A DNA stretch of 38,489 bases from a bacterium (GTDB lineage Bacteria; Desulfobacterota; S145-22), in the NCBI GenBank assembly GCA_029934085.1, contig JAOZMY010000012.1, positions 1 to 38,489 of the forward strand, given 5' to 3'. Positions 17,252 through 25,144 of the stretch are shown in pieces. Below the pieces are notes generated by a model. It was not told the DNA's origin, ran no database searches, and worked only from the letters and a program-made list of their open reading frames with translations. Every line of letters starts with the position of its first letter. The stretch's first letter is position 1. Made by a program: the position numbers and the translations under genes.

Positions 17252-19087
17252 ATGGCAGGAAAATTCCCCAACCCCCACGAGATTGAAACTATTCCCGGTA
17301 CTGAAGGCTGGGAGCGCATGTATCCCTACTTTTATAGATGGACCACAAAGGATAAAGAACGGGAAGAATATGAAAACAACATGTTCTGGTTCTATGACGG
17401 GCTCCACTACCCGGAACCCATGTATCCCTTCGATATCATCTGGGATGAGGCATGGTTTCTCGCCCTCTCACAAAACAACACCCGGGTCTTCATCGTTCCC
17501 CCCGCTTTAGGGGTCGATCACCGACTCATCAACGGATACATCTATATCTCCCCGGTGCCCGTCCCGGATCCCAACGAGATTCCGAAACGCGCCGAGATCT
17601 TCATGAAACGGGCGGGTTATTATTACCAGCACTGGGACGAACTCTATGAAAAATGGAAAACCAAGATGGTGGACGTCATCCGCCAACTGGAGGCCATCGA
17701 ATTCAAAGAGCTTCCCGAAATGGAAGACGAGTCCCTCGTTTTCGACGGGGTGGGAAAGACCAGTGGGTACGAGCTCCTGAAAAAATACGATGAACTCATC
17801 GATCTGGGTATCCTCACGTGGCAGTACCATTTCGAGTTTCTGAATCTGGGATACGCCGCCTACGTAGTCTTCCTCGATTTCTGCCAGAAAACCTTCCCCG
17901 GCATTTCTCTCCAGCGGGTCACCCAGATGGTATCCGGAATCGACGTCATCATGTACCGTCCCGACGACGAACTGAAAAAACTTGCCAAACTCGCCGTGGA
18001 ACTGGGCGTGGACGGGGAAGTCCTGGCCAGCACGGATGTCGATGCCTTGCTGGAATCCCTTAAACAATCGGAAAATGGCAAGAAATGGGTGGATGCATTT
18101 GAAGAGGCACGGGATCCCTGGTTCTACATCTCTTCCGGAACGGGATGGTATCACCATGACCGCTGCTGGAACGACAATTTGAACGTGCCCATCGACTCCA
18201 TCAAGATTTATATCGAGAAGGTAAAGAAAGGTGAGAACCTGGATCGCCCCCTGGATAAGATCCGCGAGGAACGCGACCGGATCACGGAAGAGTATCGCGG
18301 CCTTCTGGAGACCGATGAAGACCGCCAGCAGTTCGACATGCTCCTCGGTACCTCCCGGACCGTGTTCCCCTATGTGGAAAATCATCTCTTCTACGTGGAA
18401 CACTGGTTCCACTCCATTTTCTGGAACAGGATGCGTCAGGTCGGGGCTTTGCTGAAAAATCACAACTTCATCGGGGATGTGGAAGACATCTGGTATCTCA
18501 GCCGGCACGAGATCAAACAGGCCCTTTGGGACATCGTGACGGCATGGGCAACCGGCACCAAGCCCTACGGCCCTCTCTACTGGCCGGAAGAGGTCGAGTG
18601 GCGGAAAGGCGTGCTCCAGAAGTTCCGTGAATGGACACCCCCGCCTGCCGTTGGAACCGCGCCCGAGAAGATTGAAGAGCCCTTCACCATCGTCCTTTGG
18701 GGAATCACCAACGATACCATGGAATCCTGGGCGAAGGCGAAAGAGGTCGAAAACCTCACCGACCTCACCGAACTTCAAGGTTTCGCCGGGTCTTCAGGTA
18801 AGGTTGAGGGACTCGCGCGGGTCTGCCGCAGCGTGGATGAAATCAATGAGATCCAAGACGGCGAGATCCTTGTATGCCCCACCACATCACCATCATGGGC
18901 ACCCGCCTTCTCCAAGATCCAGGCAGCCGTCACCGATGTCGGCGGGATCATGTGTCACGCCGCCATCGTCTGCCGTGAATACGGCATGCCGGCGGTCGTG
19001 GGAACGGGTGTCGCCACCTCGGCCATCAAGACGGGAGACAAGATCATCGTCGATGGAAACACGGGCAAAATCGAAATTCTGCGCTGA
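17252..19087 (+). CDS. Phenylphosphate synthase-like subunit with phosphohistidine domain
   Basis: The ATG at 17252, seven bases after AGGAGG, is preferred to the upstream ATG in the track. The 611-residue product (about 70 kDa) ends in a PEP-utilising mobile domain (GEILVCPTTSPSWAPAFSKIQAAVTDVGGIMCHAAIVCREYGMPAVVGTG) with the phosphorylated His at 569. The long N-terminal part (WYHHDRCWNDNLNVPIDS) is typical of the 70-kDa subunit of phenylphosphate synthase, which in Thauera works with a 40-kDa ATP-grasp subunit to make phenylphosphate from phenol and ATP. The size split and gene order fit that enzyme. A synthase for another phenolic or enol substrate remains possible. Confidence 0.8.
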   Translation: MAGKFPNPHEIETIPGTEGWERMYPYFYRWTTKDKEREEYENNMFWFYDGLHYPEPMYPFDIIWDEAWFLALSQNNTRVFIVPPALGVDHRLINGYIYISPVPVPDPNEIPKRAEIFMKRAGYYYQHWDELYEKWKTKMVDVIRQLEAIEFKELPEMEDESLVFDGVGKTSGYELLKKYDELIDLGILTWQYHFEFLNLGYAAYVVFLDFCQKTFPGISLQRVTQMVSGIDVIMYRPDDELKKLAKLAVELGVDGEVLASTDVDALLESLKQSENGKKWVDAFEEARDPWFYISSGTGWYHHDRCWNDNLNVPIDSIKIYIEKVKKGENLDRPLDKIREERDRITEEYRGLLETDEDRQQFDMLLGTSRTVFPYVENHLFYVEHWFHSIFWNRMRQVGALLKNHNFIGDVEDIWYLSRHEIKQALWDIVTAWATGTKPYGPLYWPEEVEWRKGVLQKFREWTPPPAVGTAPEKIEEPFTIVLWGITNDTMESWAKAKEVENLTDLTELQGFAGSSGKVEGLARVCRSVDEINEIQDGEILVCPTTSPSWAPAFSKIQAAVTDVGGIMCHAAIVCREYGMPAVVGTGVATSAIKTGDKIIVDGNTGKIEILR

Positions 19088-19104
19088 TCGGAGGAACTTC
19101 AGCT

Positions 19105-20193
19105 ATGTTTCGAAAGTCTCCGTACATCCTCTGGTTTGAGGAAAGTGGAAGAAAAACGTTCGAACTCGTGGGGGGCAAGGGTGCCAGCCTTGGGGAGATG
19201 ACCAGTGCTGGCATCCGGGTCCCCCCCGGATTTTCCGTAACTACCCAAGCCTACACCGACTTTCTGGATACATTGAAGATCAGAAAGGCCATCTTCACCC
19301 GGCTCAAGGATGTGGATCTCAAGAAGTCCGGAAGCCTGGAAACCATTGGCAAGGAGGTTCGGGAGATCATCCTTGCCCAGGAAATCCCCGAAAAGATCAT
19401 GGAAGCCATCCGAACCGCCTACCGGCAACTGGTGGAAAAAACCGGAGTAAAAGACCTTCCTGTCGCTGTCCGCTCCAGCGCCACGGCGGAGGATCTCCCC
19501 GATGCCAGTTTCGCGGGTCAGCAGGACACTTACCTCTGGGTTACCGGGGAAGAGAGTGTGGTGAAACACACGAAAGATTGCTGGGCCAGTCTTTTTTCGG
19601 ATCGCGCCATCGCCTACCGTCTCAATCACGGCTTCACCCACGAACGGGAAAAGATCTCCGTCGTCGTGCAAAAGATGGTCCACGCCAAATGCGCGGGCGT
19701 CATGTTCACCTTGAACCCCATCAATGGGGACCGCTCCAAGATCTCCATCAATTCAAGCTGGGGACTGGGAGAAACCGTCGTCAGCGGCACCGTTACCCCG
19801 GACGAATTTTTAGTGGACAAAGTAACGTTCGATATCCTGAAACGTATTATCTCACCCAAAGAATTGGAACATCGCGTTAATATCGAAGAAAACCGGGTCG
19901 ATATCGGCCCCGTCCCGGATGATCGCAAAAACGAGCCATCCATTACGGATGATGAACTCTTAGAACTTTGCCGCATAGGGAAACAGATCGAAAAATTCTA
20001 CGGCTCCCCCTCGGATATCGAGTGGGCCGTTGATGCCGACCTTCCCTTTCCGGAGAGCGTCGTAATTCTTCAGGCGCGCCCGGAAACGGTTTGGAGTCAA
20101 AAGCGAAAGAAAGAGCAGAAGAAGAAAGAAGTAAAGACTTCGGACCCTGTCAGCCTGATTGCTGGCATGTGGGGTGCTCCATCTAAAAAATAA
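19105..20193 (+). CDS. Phenylphosphate synthase-like ATP-grasp subunit (PEP synthase N-terminus)
   Basis: This 362-residue protein (about 40 kDa) corresponds to the N-terminal ATP-binding half of PEP synthase: FELVGGKGASLGEMTSAGIRVPPGFSVTT, AVRSSATAEDLPDASFAGQQDTYL, VQKMVHAKCAGVMFTLNP and SPSDIEWAVDADLPFPESVVILQARPETVW. It lacks the phosphohistidine and PEP domains, which are supplied by the preceding gene 17 bases upstream. GGAGG precedes the ATG. It should transfer the pyrophosphoryl group from ATP to the His of its partner. The lysine-rich C-terminal tail (KRKKEQKKKEVK) is unusual for the family. Confidence 0.85.
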   Translation: MFRKSPYILWFEESGRKTFELVGGKGASLGEMTSAGIRVPPGFSVTTQAYTDFLDTLKIRKAIFTRLKDVDLKKSGSLETIGKEVREIILAQEIPEKIMEAIRTAYRQLVEKTGVKDLPVAVRSSATAEDLPDASFAGQQDTYLWVTGEESVVKHTKDCWASLFSDRAIAYRLNHGFTHEREKISVVVQKMVHAKCAGVMFTLNPINGDRSKISINSSWGLGETVVSGTVTPDEFLVDKVTFDILKRIISPKELEHRVNIEENRVDIGPVPDDRKNEPSITDDELLELCRIGKQIEKFYGSPSDIEWAVDADLPFPESVVILQARPETVWSQKRKKEQKKKEVKTSDPVSLIAGMWGAPSKK

Positions 20194-20217
20194 GGAAATT
20201 AAGACTGTTACAGCACC

Positions 20218-20282
20218 ATTAGTTTTTCTTATGATTAGATAAATTTATTTAGCTTGCAAACATTTCGCTTAACCCATAAAAT
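20218..20282 (+). promoter_or_regulatory. LysR-type element plus promoter of the UbiD operon
   Basis: This is a second copy of the 42-base module: ATTAGTTTTTCTTAT (imperfect dyad), then ATAAATTTATTTA, then -35 TTGCAA (20254-20259), a 17-base spacer and -10 TAAAAT (20277-20282). The dyad-to-promoter distance is the same as at 17083. The predicted leader is about 50 bases and ends in AAAGGAGGAAGAACTGT before the ATG at 20337. Confidence 0.7.
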
Positions 20283-20336
20283 CTATCTACAGAAAAGAAG
20301 TCAGGTACGAAAACGCAAAAAAGGAGGAAGAACTGT

Positions 20337-21752
20337 ATGAAAGACATGAGAGACTTTATCGAGAAATGCGAAGAAGAAGGGGTCCTGAAGAGAATTACCG
20401 CGGAAGTGGACTGGAATCTGGAACTCTCTCATATCGCAACCTTGAACGAACAAAAACGGGGACCGGTCCTACTTTTCGAGAACGTAAAAGGTTACGACAT
20501 TCCCGTGGTTACCAGTGCCTTCACAACCCCCAAGAAACTGGCCATCGGTCTCGGGATGCCCACGGACAAGACCATGTCCCAGATGGCCAAGGAATGGATG
20601 CAGCTCACTACCAAACAGCTGATCCCACCAAAGACCGTTTCCGACGGTCCCGTCATGGAAATGGTCGTGGAAGGGGATGACGTAAATCTCTTCGATTTCC
20701 CAGCCCCCCAGTTCTACCCGATGGACGGGGGACGTTTCATCGGAACGGCCCATTACATCATCACCAAGGACCCGGATACCGGATGGGTCAACCTGGGAAC
20801 CTATCGTTCCCAGATCCTGGACGACAAGACCATCGGAATTCAGATCATCAAGGGGAAACACGCCGATTTCATGCTGCAGAAATACAAGAAGATGGGCAAA
20901 CCCATGCCGGCCGCGTCGGTCATCGGCTGCGATCCCATCATGTTCCTCGTCTCCAGCACCCTGGTTTCCGCCGAGACCAGCGAATACGACATCGTGGGCG
21001 CCCTCCGTGGCGAGCCGGTGGAAGTCATCGAGAGTGATCTAACGGGTCTGCCCATTCCGGCCCACGCCGAGATCGTCCTGGAAGGCTTCATCGATCCGGA
21101 AAACTTCCGCGAGGAAGGTCCCTTCGGGGAATACACCGGCTACTACTCCGGCAAGGCGGGCGAAGAGCTTCCCAAGCCCTGCATGGAGGTCAAACGGATT
21201 CTTAGGAGAAAGAAACCCATCTTCTGGGCCACCTCCGTGGGAAAACCCGTGAACGACACACACATGATCCAGTCCCTGAACCGGACGGCAACCCTCTGGA
21301 CCGACCTGGAGACCATGCGGGTTCCCGGCATCCAGTCCGTTTACATCCCGCCCGAGTCCACGGGGCGTTTCTGGGCCATCGTCTCCGTGAAACAGATGTA
21401 TCCGGGACATTCCATGCACGTGGGCACGGCGGTCATCTCCACCACCACCGGTCACTACGGCCTCAAAGGCGTTATCGTGGTGGAAGAGGACATCCCCGCC
21501 GACGACATGACCAAGGTCTGGTGGGCGCTGAGCACCCGTTACGACCCGCGGCGCAGCACCCAGATCATCAACCGGGGACGTTCCACCCCATTGGATCCGG
21601 CCCTACCCATCGACGCGCGTGAGATCGTCTCCCGCATCATCATGGACGCCTGTATCCCCTTCGAATGGAAGAAAAAACCGATTGAGATCATGCTGGATGA
21701 AGACACGGTAAAGAAGGTAGAAGCCCGCTGGAGTGAGCTGGGACTCGATTAA
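20337..21752 (+). CDS. UbiD-family prenyl-FMN decarboxylase/carboxylase
   Basis: This 471-residue UbiD-family protein shows LPIPAHAEIVLEGFIDPENFREEGPFGEYTGYYSGKAGEELPKPCMEVKRI, which includes the catalytic Glu region, and full family length. These enzymes use prenylated FMN to add or remove CO2 on aromatic rings. Next to PpsA/PpsB-like genes it is best read as the phenylphosphate carboxylase (PpcA/B-like) that would make 4-hydroxybenzoate. Thauera uses two UbiD paralogues in this step and only one is present here. It has its own promoter. Decarboxylation of a hydroxybenzoate is the alternative direction. Confidence 0.88.
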   Translation: MKDMRDFIEKCEEEGVLKRITAEVDWNLELSHIATLNEQKRGPVLLFENVKGYDIPVVTSAFTTPKKLAIGLGMPTDKTMSQMAKEWMQLTTKQLIPPKTVSDGPVMEMVVEGDDVNLFDFPAPQFYPMDGGRFIGTAHYIITKDPDTGWVNLGTYRSQILDDKTIGIQIIKGKHADFMLQKYKKMGKPMPAASVIGCDPIMFLVSSTLVSAETSEYDIVGALRGEPVEVIESDLTGLPIPAHAEIVLEGFIDPENFREEGPFGEYTGYYSGKAGEELPKPCMEVKRILRRKKPIFWATSVGKPVNDTHMIQSLNRTATLWTDLETMRVPGIQSVYIPPESTGRFWAIVSVKQMYPGHSMHVGTAVISTTTGHYGLKGVIVVEEDIPADDMTKVWWALSTRYDPRRSTQIINRGRSTPLDPALPIDAREIVSRIIMDACIPFEWKKKPIEIMLDEDTVKKVEARWSELGLD

Positions 21753-21759
21753 GCAAAAA

Positions 21760-21832
21760 GGCCAAAGGTGAAAGGTGAAGGGACATAGGGAAATTAATTC
21801 TCAATCCTTTCACCTTTTGCCCACTATTTTTT
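21760..21832. repeat. Imperfect inverted repeat after the UbiD gene
   Basis: CCAAAGGTGAAAGG and CCTTTCACCTTTTG form an imperfect stem of about 12 bp around a loop of roughly 30 bases, followed by a T-rich stretch (CTATTTTTTCG). It may act as a weak terminator or a 3-prime stabiliser between ubiD and the next ligase. The GGTGAAAGGTGAAGG word is also typical of low-complexity intergenic repeats. Confidence 0.4.
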
Positions 21833-21885
21833 CGTCGTTGGTGCAATCTTAATTTTACTTAAAGAAAAAGGAGGGGTACGCACAA

Positions 21886-23541
21886 ATGAGAGTTATACGA
21901 TATACCGATGAAATGATTAATGAATTTTCTATGAATGGCTTCTGGACGGATGAAACCTTCTACGATTTCTGGAAACGTAACGCGGAGACATGGCCCGATC
22001 AGGAAGCCCTGGTCGATTCCCACTACCGTATCACCTGGAAGGAAGCCGTGGAACTGGTGGACGCCATCGCGGGGCAGTGGATCGACATGGGATTCGAGAA
22101 GGACACCCGCATCATCATCCAGTCTCCCAACAGCGTTTATGGTTTCCTCGCCCGGATAGCCAGTGAACGGGCTGGCTTGATCGCTCTGACAGTCTATCCC
22201 TATCTCCGACACAAGGAACTGGAATTTATGGCTGAGAAGACCGATGCACAGGCCGTGGTTTTCCCGAGCCTCTACCGGAAGTTCAATTACCTCGAGATGT
22301 TCCGCGAGATTCAGCAGAAACAGCCGTCCATTAAACACTTCTTCCTCCTGGACGAAGAGGTTCCCTCTGGCGCGGGTGAGAATTGCGTCTCCCTCGTCCA
22401 GTTGGCCCAGGAAGGCCTCAAAAAGTCTTATTCAGAGGAGATGTTCCAGGAGCGCCGGTTCAAACCTAAGGAAGACGTGGGGCTCTTAACCAGCACCACG
22501 GGAACCACGGGGCTTCCCAAATTAGTGGAGTGGCCCATCGCCTCGCGTCTCTGCACCTCCAAGGCCCGGATCGATCTCTGGGATCTCACCAACGAAGACA
22601 TCACCGTGGCGGTTGCCCCCCACGCGGGTGGTGCGGCCGGAACGCTGACCTATTTCGCCGCTCCGCTGGCTGGCGCGAAGGTCGTCTTGATGGAGGAGTT
22701 CTCCGCAGAGAGTGCCTTAGAGTTGATTCAGAATGAAAAGGCCACGGCTATCGGCGTGGTGCCCACCCACCTCGTCCGGATGCTCGAGGCGGATGAAACC
22801 AAGTATGATCTCAGCTCTCTCCGCTTCATCCGTTCCGCGGGCGGATATCTCTCCCCACAGGTGGCAGAAGAGGTCGAAGAACGGTTCAAAGCGGTCATCA
22901 CCAGTGACTTGGGAACCCAGGACGTGGGTTCCGTCTCGGGATGCCGCGTGGATGACCCTGTCGAGCTGCGGCGCCGCACCGTGGGCCGGCCCCTTCCCGG
23001 AAACCAGGTAGTCCTCAAAGACGAGAACGGCAATCCCGTTCCCGAGGGAGAACCGGGGATCCTCTGGTTCCGCGGCCCCCACGCCCCGGCCGGCTACTAC
23101 CGCGACCCCGAAATGACCGCAACGGTCTTCCAGGAAAACGGCTGGACTACGACGGGCGACATCGTCAAGTTCGACCGCGGCTGTATGTGGATCCTCGGCC
23201 GGCAGAAGGATATGATCATCCGCGGCGGCCAGAATATCTACCCGGCGGAGATCGAGGGTCTGCTCAACGAACATCCCAAGGTCGCCAACGTGGCCATCGT
23301 GGGCATGCCGGACAAGGAATTCGGCGAACGCGCCTGCGCGTATGTCGTCTGCAAACAGGGCGAGGTCCTCACTTTCGACGAGATGGTGGCCTTTCTCCTG
23401 GAGAAGAAGATCGCCAAGTACAAACTGCCGGAACGCCTTGAAATCATGGATCAACTTCCCACTGTCGGGGACTCCGGCAAGGTCAACAAGAAGGCCCTGA
23501 AGAAAGATATCGAGGAAAAACTGGCGAGTGAGGGGAAATGA
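21886..23541 (+). CDS. Aryl-acid AMP ligase / acyl-CoA ligase
   Basis: This 551-residue ANL enzyme resembles 2,3-dihydroxybenzoate-AMP ligase and cyclohexanecarboxylate-CoA ligase types. It carries the P-loop STTGTTGLPK (near residue 205), the adenylate motif TTGDIVKFDRG, the hinge GRQKDMIIRGGQNIYPAEIE and the catalytic Lys in GDSGKVNKKALK near the C-terminus. AAGGAGG precedes the start. Directly after the UbiD gene, it is the likely 4-hydroxybenzoate (or related acid) activating enzyme of the pathway. Its stop overlaps the region of the next start, implying coupling. Confidence 0.88.
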   Translation: MRVIRYTDEMINEFSMNGFWTDETFYDFWKRNAETWPDQEALVDSHYRITWKEAVELVDAIAGQWIDMGFEKDTRIIIQSPNSVYGFLARIASERAGLIALTVYPYLRHKELEFMAEKTDAQAVVFPSLYRKFNYLEMFREIQQKQPSIKHFFLLDEEVPSGAGENCVSLVQLAQEGLKKSYSEEMFQERRFKPKEDVGLLTSTTGTTGLPKLVEWPIASRLCTSKARIDLWDLTNEDITVAVAPHAGGAAGTLTYFAAPLAGAKVVLMEEFSAESALELIQNEKATAIGVVPTHLVRMLEADETKYDLSSLRFIRSAGGYLSPQVAEEVEERFKAVITSDLGTQDVGSVSGCRVDDPVELRRRTVGRPLPGNQVVLKDENGNPVPEGEPGILWFRGPHAPAGYYRDPEMTATVFQENGWTTTGDIVKFDRGCMWILGRQKDMIIRGGQNIYPAEIEGLLNEHPKVANVAIVGMPDKEFGERACAYVVCKQGEVLTFDEMVAFLLEKKIAKYKLPERLEIMDQLPTVGDSGKVNKKALKKDIEEKLASEGK

Positions 23542-23542
23542 T

Positions 23543-24775
23543 ATGCCCTTACCTTCCATCCTGTTAATTTCTACCCTCGATACCAAGGCGCAGGAAACCC
23601 TGTACCTGAAAGATAGGATCAAAGCACTCGGTGCCCGGCCCGTCCTCATGGATCTCTCCATGGGGACCCCGGATGCCGGAGTTCCGCCCGCCGACATTCC
23701 CTCCTCTGAGGTGGCAAAGGCAGGGGGTAGCACTATCGAGGAGATTCGAAGCTCCCGGGAACGGGCGAAAATCACCGCCACCATGATTGAGGGGGCGAAA
23801 AACCTCGCGAAGGAACGTTTTGAGTCTGGGGAGATCCAGGGCGTGATCGGCCTGGGAGGATCCACCGGCTCCCTCATGGCCACGGAGGTCATGCGGGCGT
23901 TACCTTATGGTGTCGCCAAGCTGATGGTCTCTTCCACCGCCGCACTACCGGGACTGTCCACCCGTTACATCGGCAAAGGAGACATCGCCCTCTTCCATAC
24001 GGTCATCGAGATCTCCGGCCTGAGTAATCTATTGAAGCAGGCCTTGGACCGGGCCGCGCAGGCCATTTGCGCCATGGCGGAGGTTCCCTTACCGGAGACC
24101 CAGCGGGCCAAGGGACAGATCGCCGTCGCCCTGACCATGTTGGGTCCCTGTGAACACTGCGCCAGCGCCGTCCGAAAAAAGCTGGAAGAAAAGGGATGCC
24201 AGGTGATCGGGTTCTCCGCCGCCGGCATCTCGGACGCGGCCATGGAAGACATGGTGCGTCAGGGACTTTTTGACGCCGTTATCGACCTGGCACCGGGGGG
24301 CGTGGGTGAGGCGCTCTGGAAGGGAATGCGCGCCTCCGGACCCCACCGAATGGAGGCTGCCGGGGACATGGGAATCCCCCAAATCATCGCACCATGTAGC
24401 GTTAATTTCATGACCCCCAGGAAGTCCCAGTATAAACCGGACTACTATGAACGGCGCAAGGTGGATCTGGATAAACACCGCACCTGGATCCGCATCTCCC
24501 CGGAGGAGATGGAGGCGGTAGCCGAGGCCTTCGTGGACAAACTCAACCGGGCCAAGGGCCCCGTTCGCGTCGTCATTCCCCAAAAGGGATGGTCCGCCGT
24601 GGACCGGGAAGGAAGCCCAGCCTACGATCCTAACGAAGACACCATCTTCACGAATGTTTTGAAAAAAAACCTGAAAGAGGATATCATCGTCCGCGAAGTG
24701 GACGCGAATTTGGAAGACCCAGAATTCGCTGAGGCAATTGTGGAGGCGTTTTGGGAGATCATTGAAAAACAGTGA
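23543..24775 (+). CDS. UPF0261 / Tm-1-like ATP-binding domain protein
   Basis: The ATG at 23543 follows GAGGGGAAATGAT; the track uses a GTG at 23528 inside the previous gene. The 410-residue protein has the UPF0261 pattern: ILLISTLDTKAQETLYLKDRIKALG at the start, GVIGLGGSTGSLMATEVMRALPYGVAKLMVSSTAALPG, and VNFMTPRKSQYKPDYYERRKVDLDKHRTWIRISPEEM with VVIPQKGWSAVDREGSPAYDPNED near the end. The family includes the N-terminal domain of the plant antiviral protein Tm-1 and has no settled bacterial role. Its tight insertion in an aromatic operon suggests a metabolic or substrate-handling function. Confidence 0.85.
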   Translation: MPLPSILLISTLDTKAQETLYLKDRIKALGARPVLMDLSMGTPDAGVPPADIPSSEVAKAGGSTIEEIRSSRERAKITATMIEGAKNLAKERFESGEIQGVIGLGGSTGSLMATEVMRALPYGVAKLMVSSTAALPGLSTRYIGKGDIALFHTVIEISGLSNLLKQALDRAAQAICAMAEVPLPETQRAKGQIAVALTMLGPCEHCASAVRKKLEEKGCQVIGFSAAGISDAAMEDMVRQGLFDAVIDLAPGGVGEALWKGMRASGPHRMEAAGDMGIPQIIAPCSVNFMTPRKSQYKPDYYERRKVDLDKHRTWIRISPEEMEAVAEAFVDKLNRAKGPVRVVIPQKGWSAVDREGSPAYDPNEDTIFTNVLKKNLKEDIIVREVDANLEDPEFAEAIVEAFWEIIEKQ

Positions 24776-24860
24776 AAAGTAAAAAGTGAAATGTGAAAAG
24801 TTTTAGGTTTTAAGTTATTAAGTTTTTAAGCTTATTCTATTTGAGCCTGGAGCTTCGAGC
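24776..24860. repeat. Low-complexity intergenic repeat (copy A)
   Basis: The spacer holds GTGAAAAGTAAAAAGTGAAATGTGAAAAG followed by AGTTTTAGGTTTTAAGTTATTAAGTTTTTAAGC. The second half recurs before ubiX (copy B, about 28841-28874). Such AT-rich words are dispersed repeats rather than genes. Confidence 0.5.
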
Positions 24861-24891
24861 TTTTTCAATACCTACTAAAAGGGAGGCACAC

Positions 24892-25143
24892 ATGTCAGAA
24901 ACAAAGGAAAAAGACACCGCCAAAAAGGTCGTCAAGGGGCGCACGTCCGGGCAGTTTCGTTGTCTCAACTGCTTCAAACGGCTTACCCCACCTCCGGGGG
25001 CAAAGACGTTCACATGCCCCAACTGCGGATTTGCCTGGCGTATCTACTGGTTTAGTCCCGGCGAACCCCGTATTCGGGGTCCCGTCTGGGAGGTAAATGA
25101 GGCTCAAACGCGGAAAATCATGGCAGAAAAAGGAGGAAAATAG
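24892..25143 (+). CDS. Zinc-ribbon protein resembling VdcD/EdcD-type decarboxylase subunit D
   Basis: The ATG at 24892 has GGGAGGCACAC before it and gives 83 residues. Two Cys pairs (CLNC and CPNC) form a zinc ribbon followed by FAWRIYWFSPGEPRI.. VWEVNEAQTRKI. The order C-x2-C, C-x2-C, W-R, a Pro-rich link and a final T-Q/T-R-K-I-like helix recalls the small D subunit that accompanies UbiX (B) and UbiD (C) in bacterial hydroxyarylic-acid decarboxylases. That likeness is from memory and at motif level. The Shine-Dalgarno of the next gene lies inside its last codons, so it is coupled to the AOR gene. Confidence 0.6.
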   Translation: MSETKEKDTAKKVVKGRTSGQFRCLNCFKRLTPPPGAKTFTCPNCGFAWRIYWFSPGEPRIRGPVWEVNEAQTRKIMAEKGGK

Positions 25144-25144
25144 G

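Noticed and set aside
17507-18778. 423-codon minus-strand ORF opposite the PpsA-like gene
   Set aside because: It is a shadow frame created by the codon bias of the real gene, which has domain motifs and a strong ribosome site.
22717-23892. 391-codon minus-strand ORF across two genes
   Set aside because: It spans the boundary of two well-supported plus-strand genes and has no recognisable domain.
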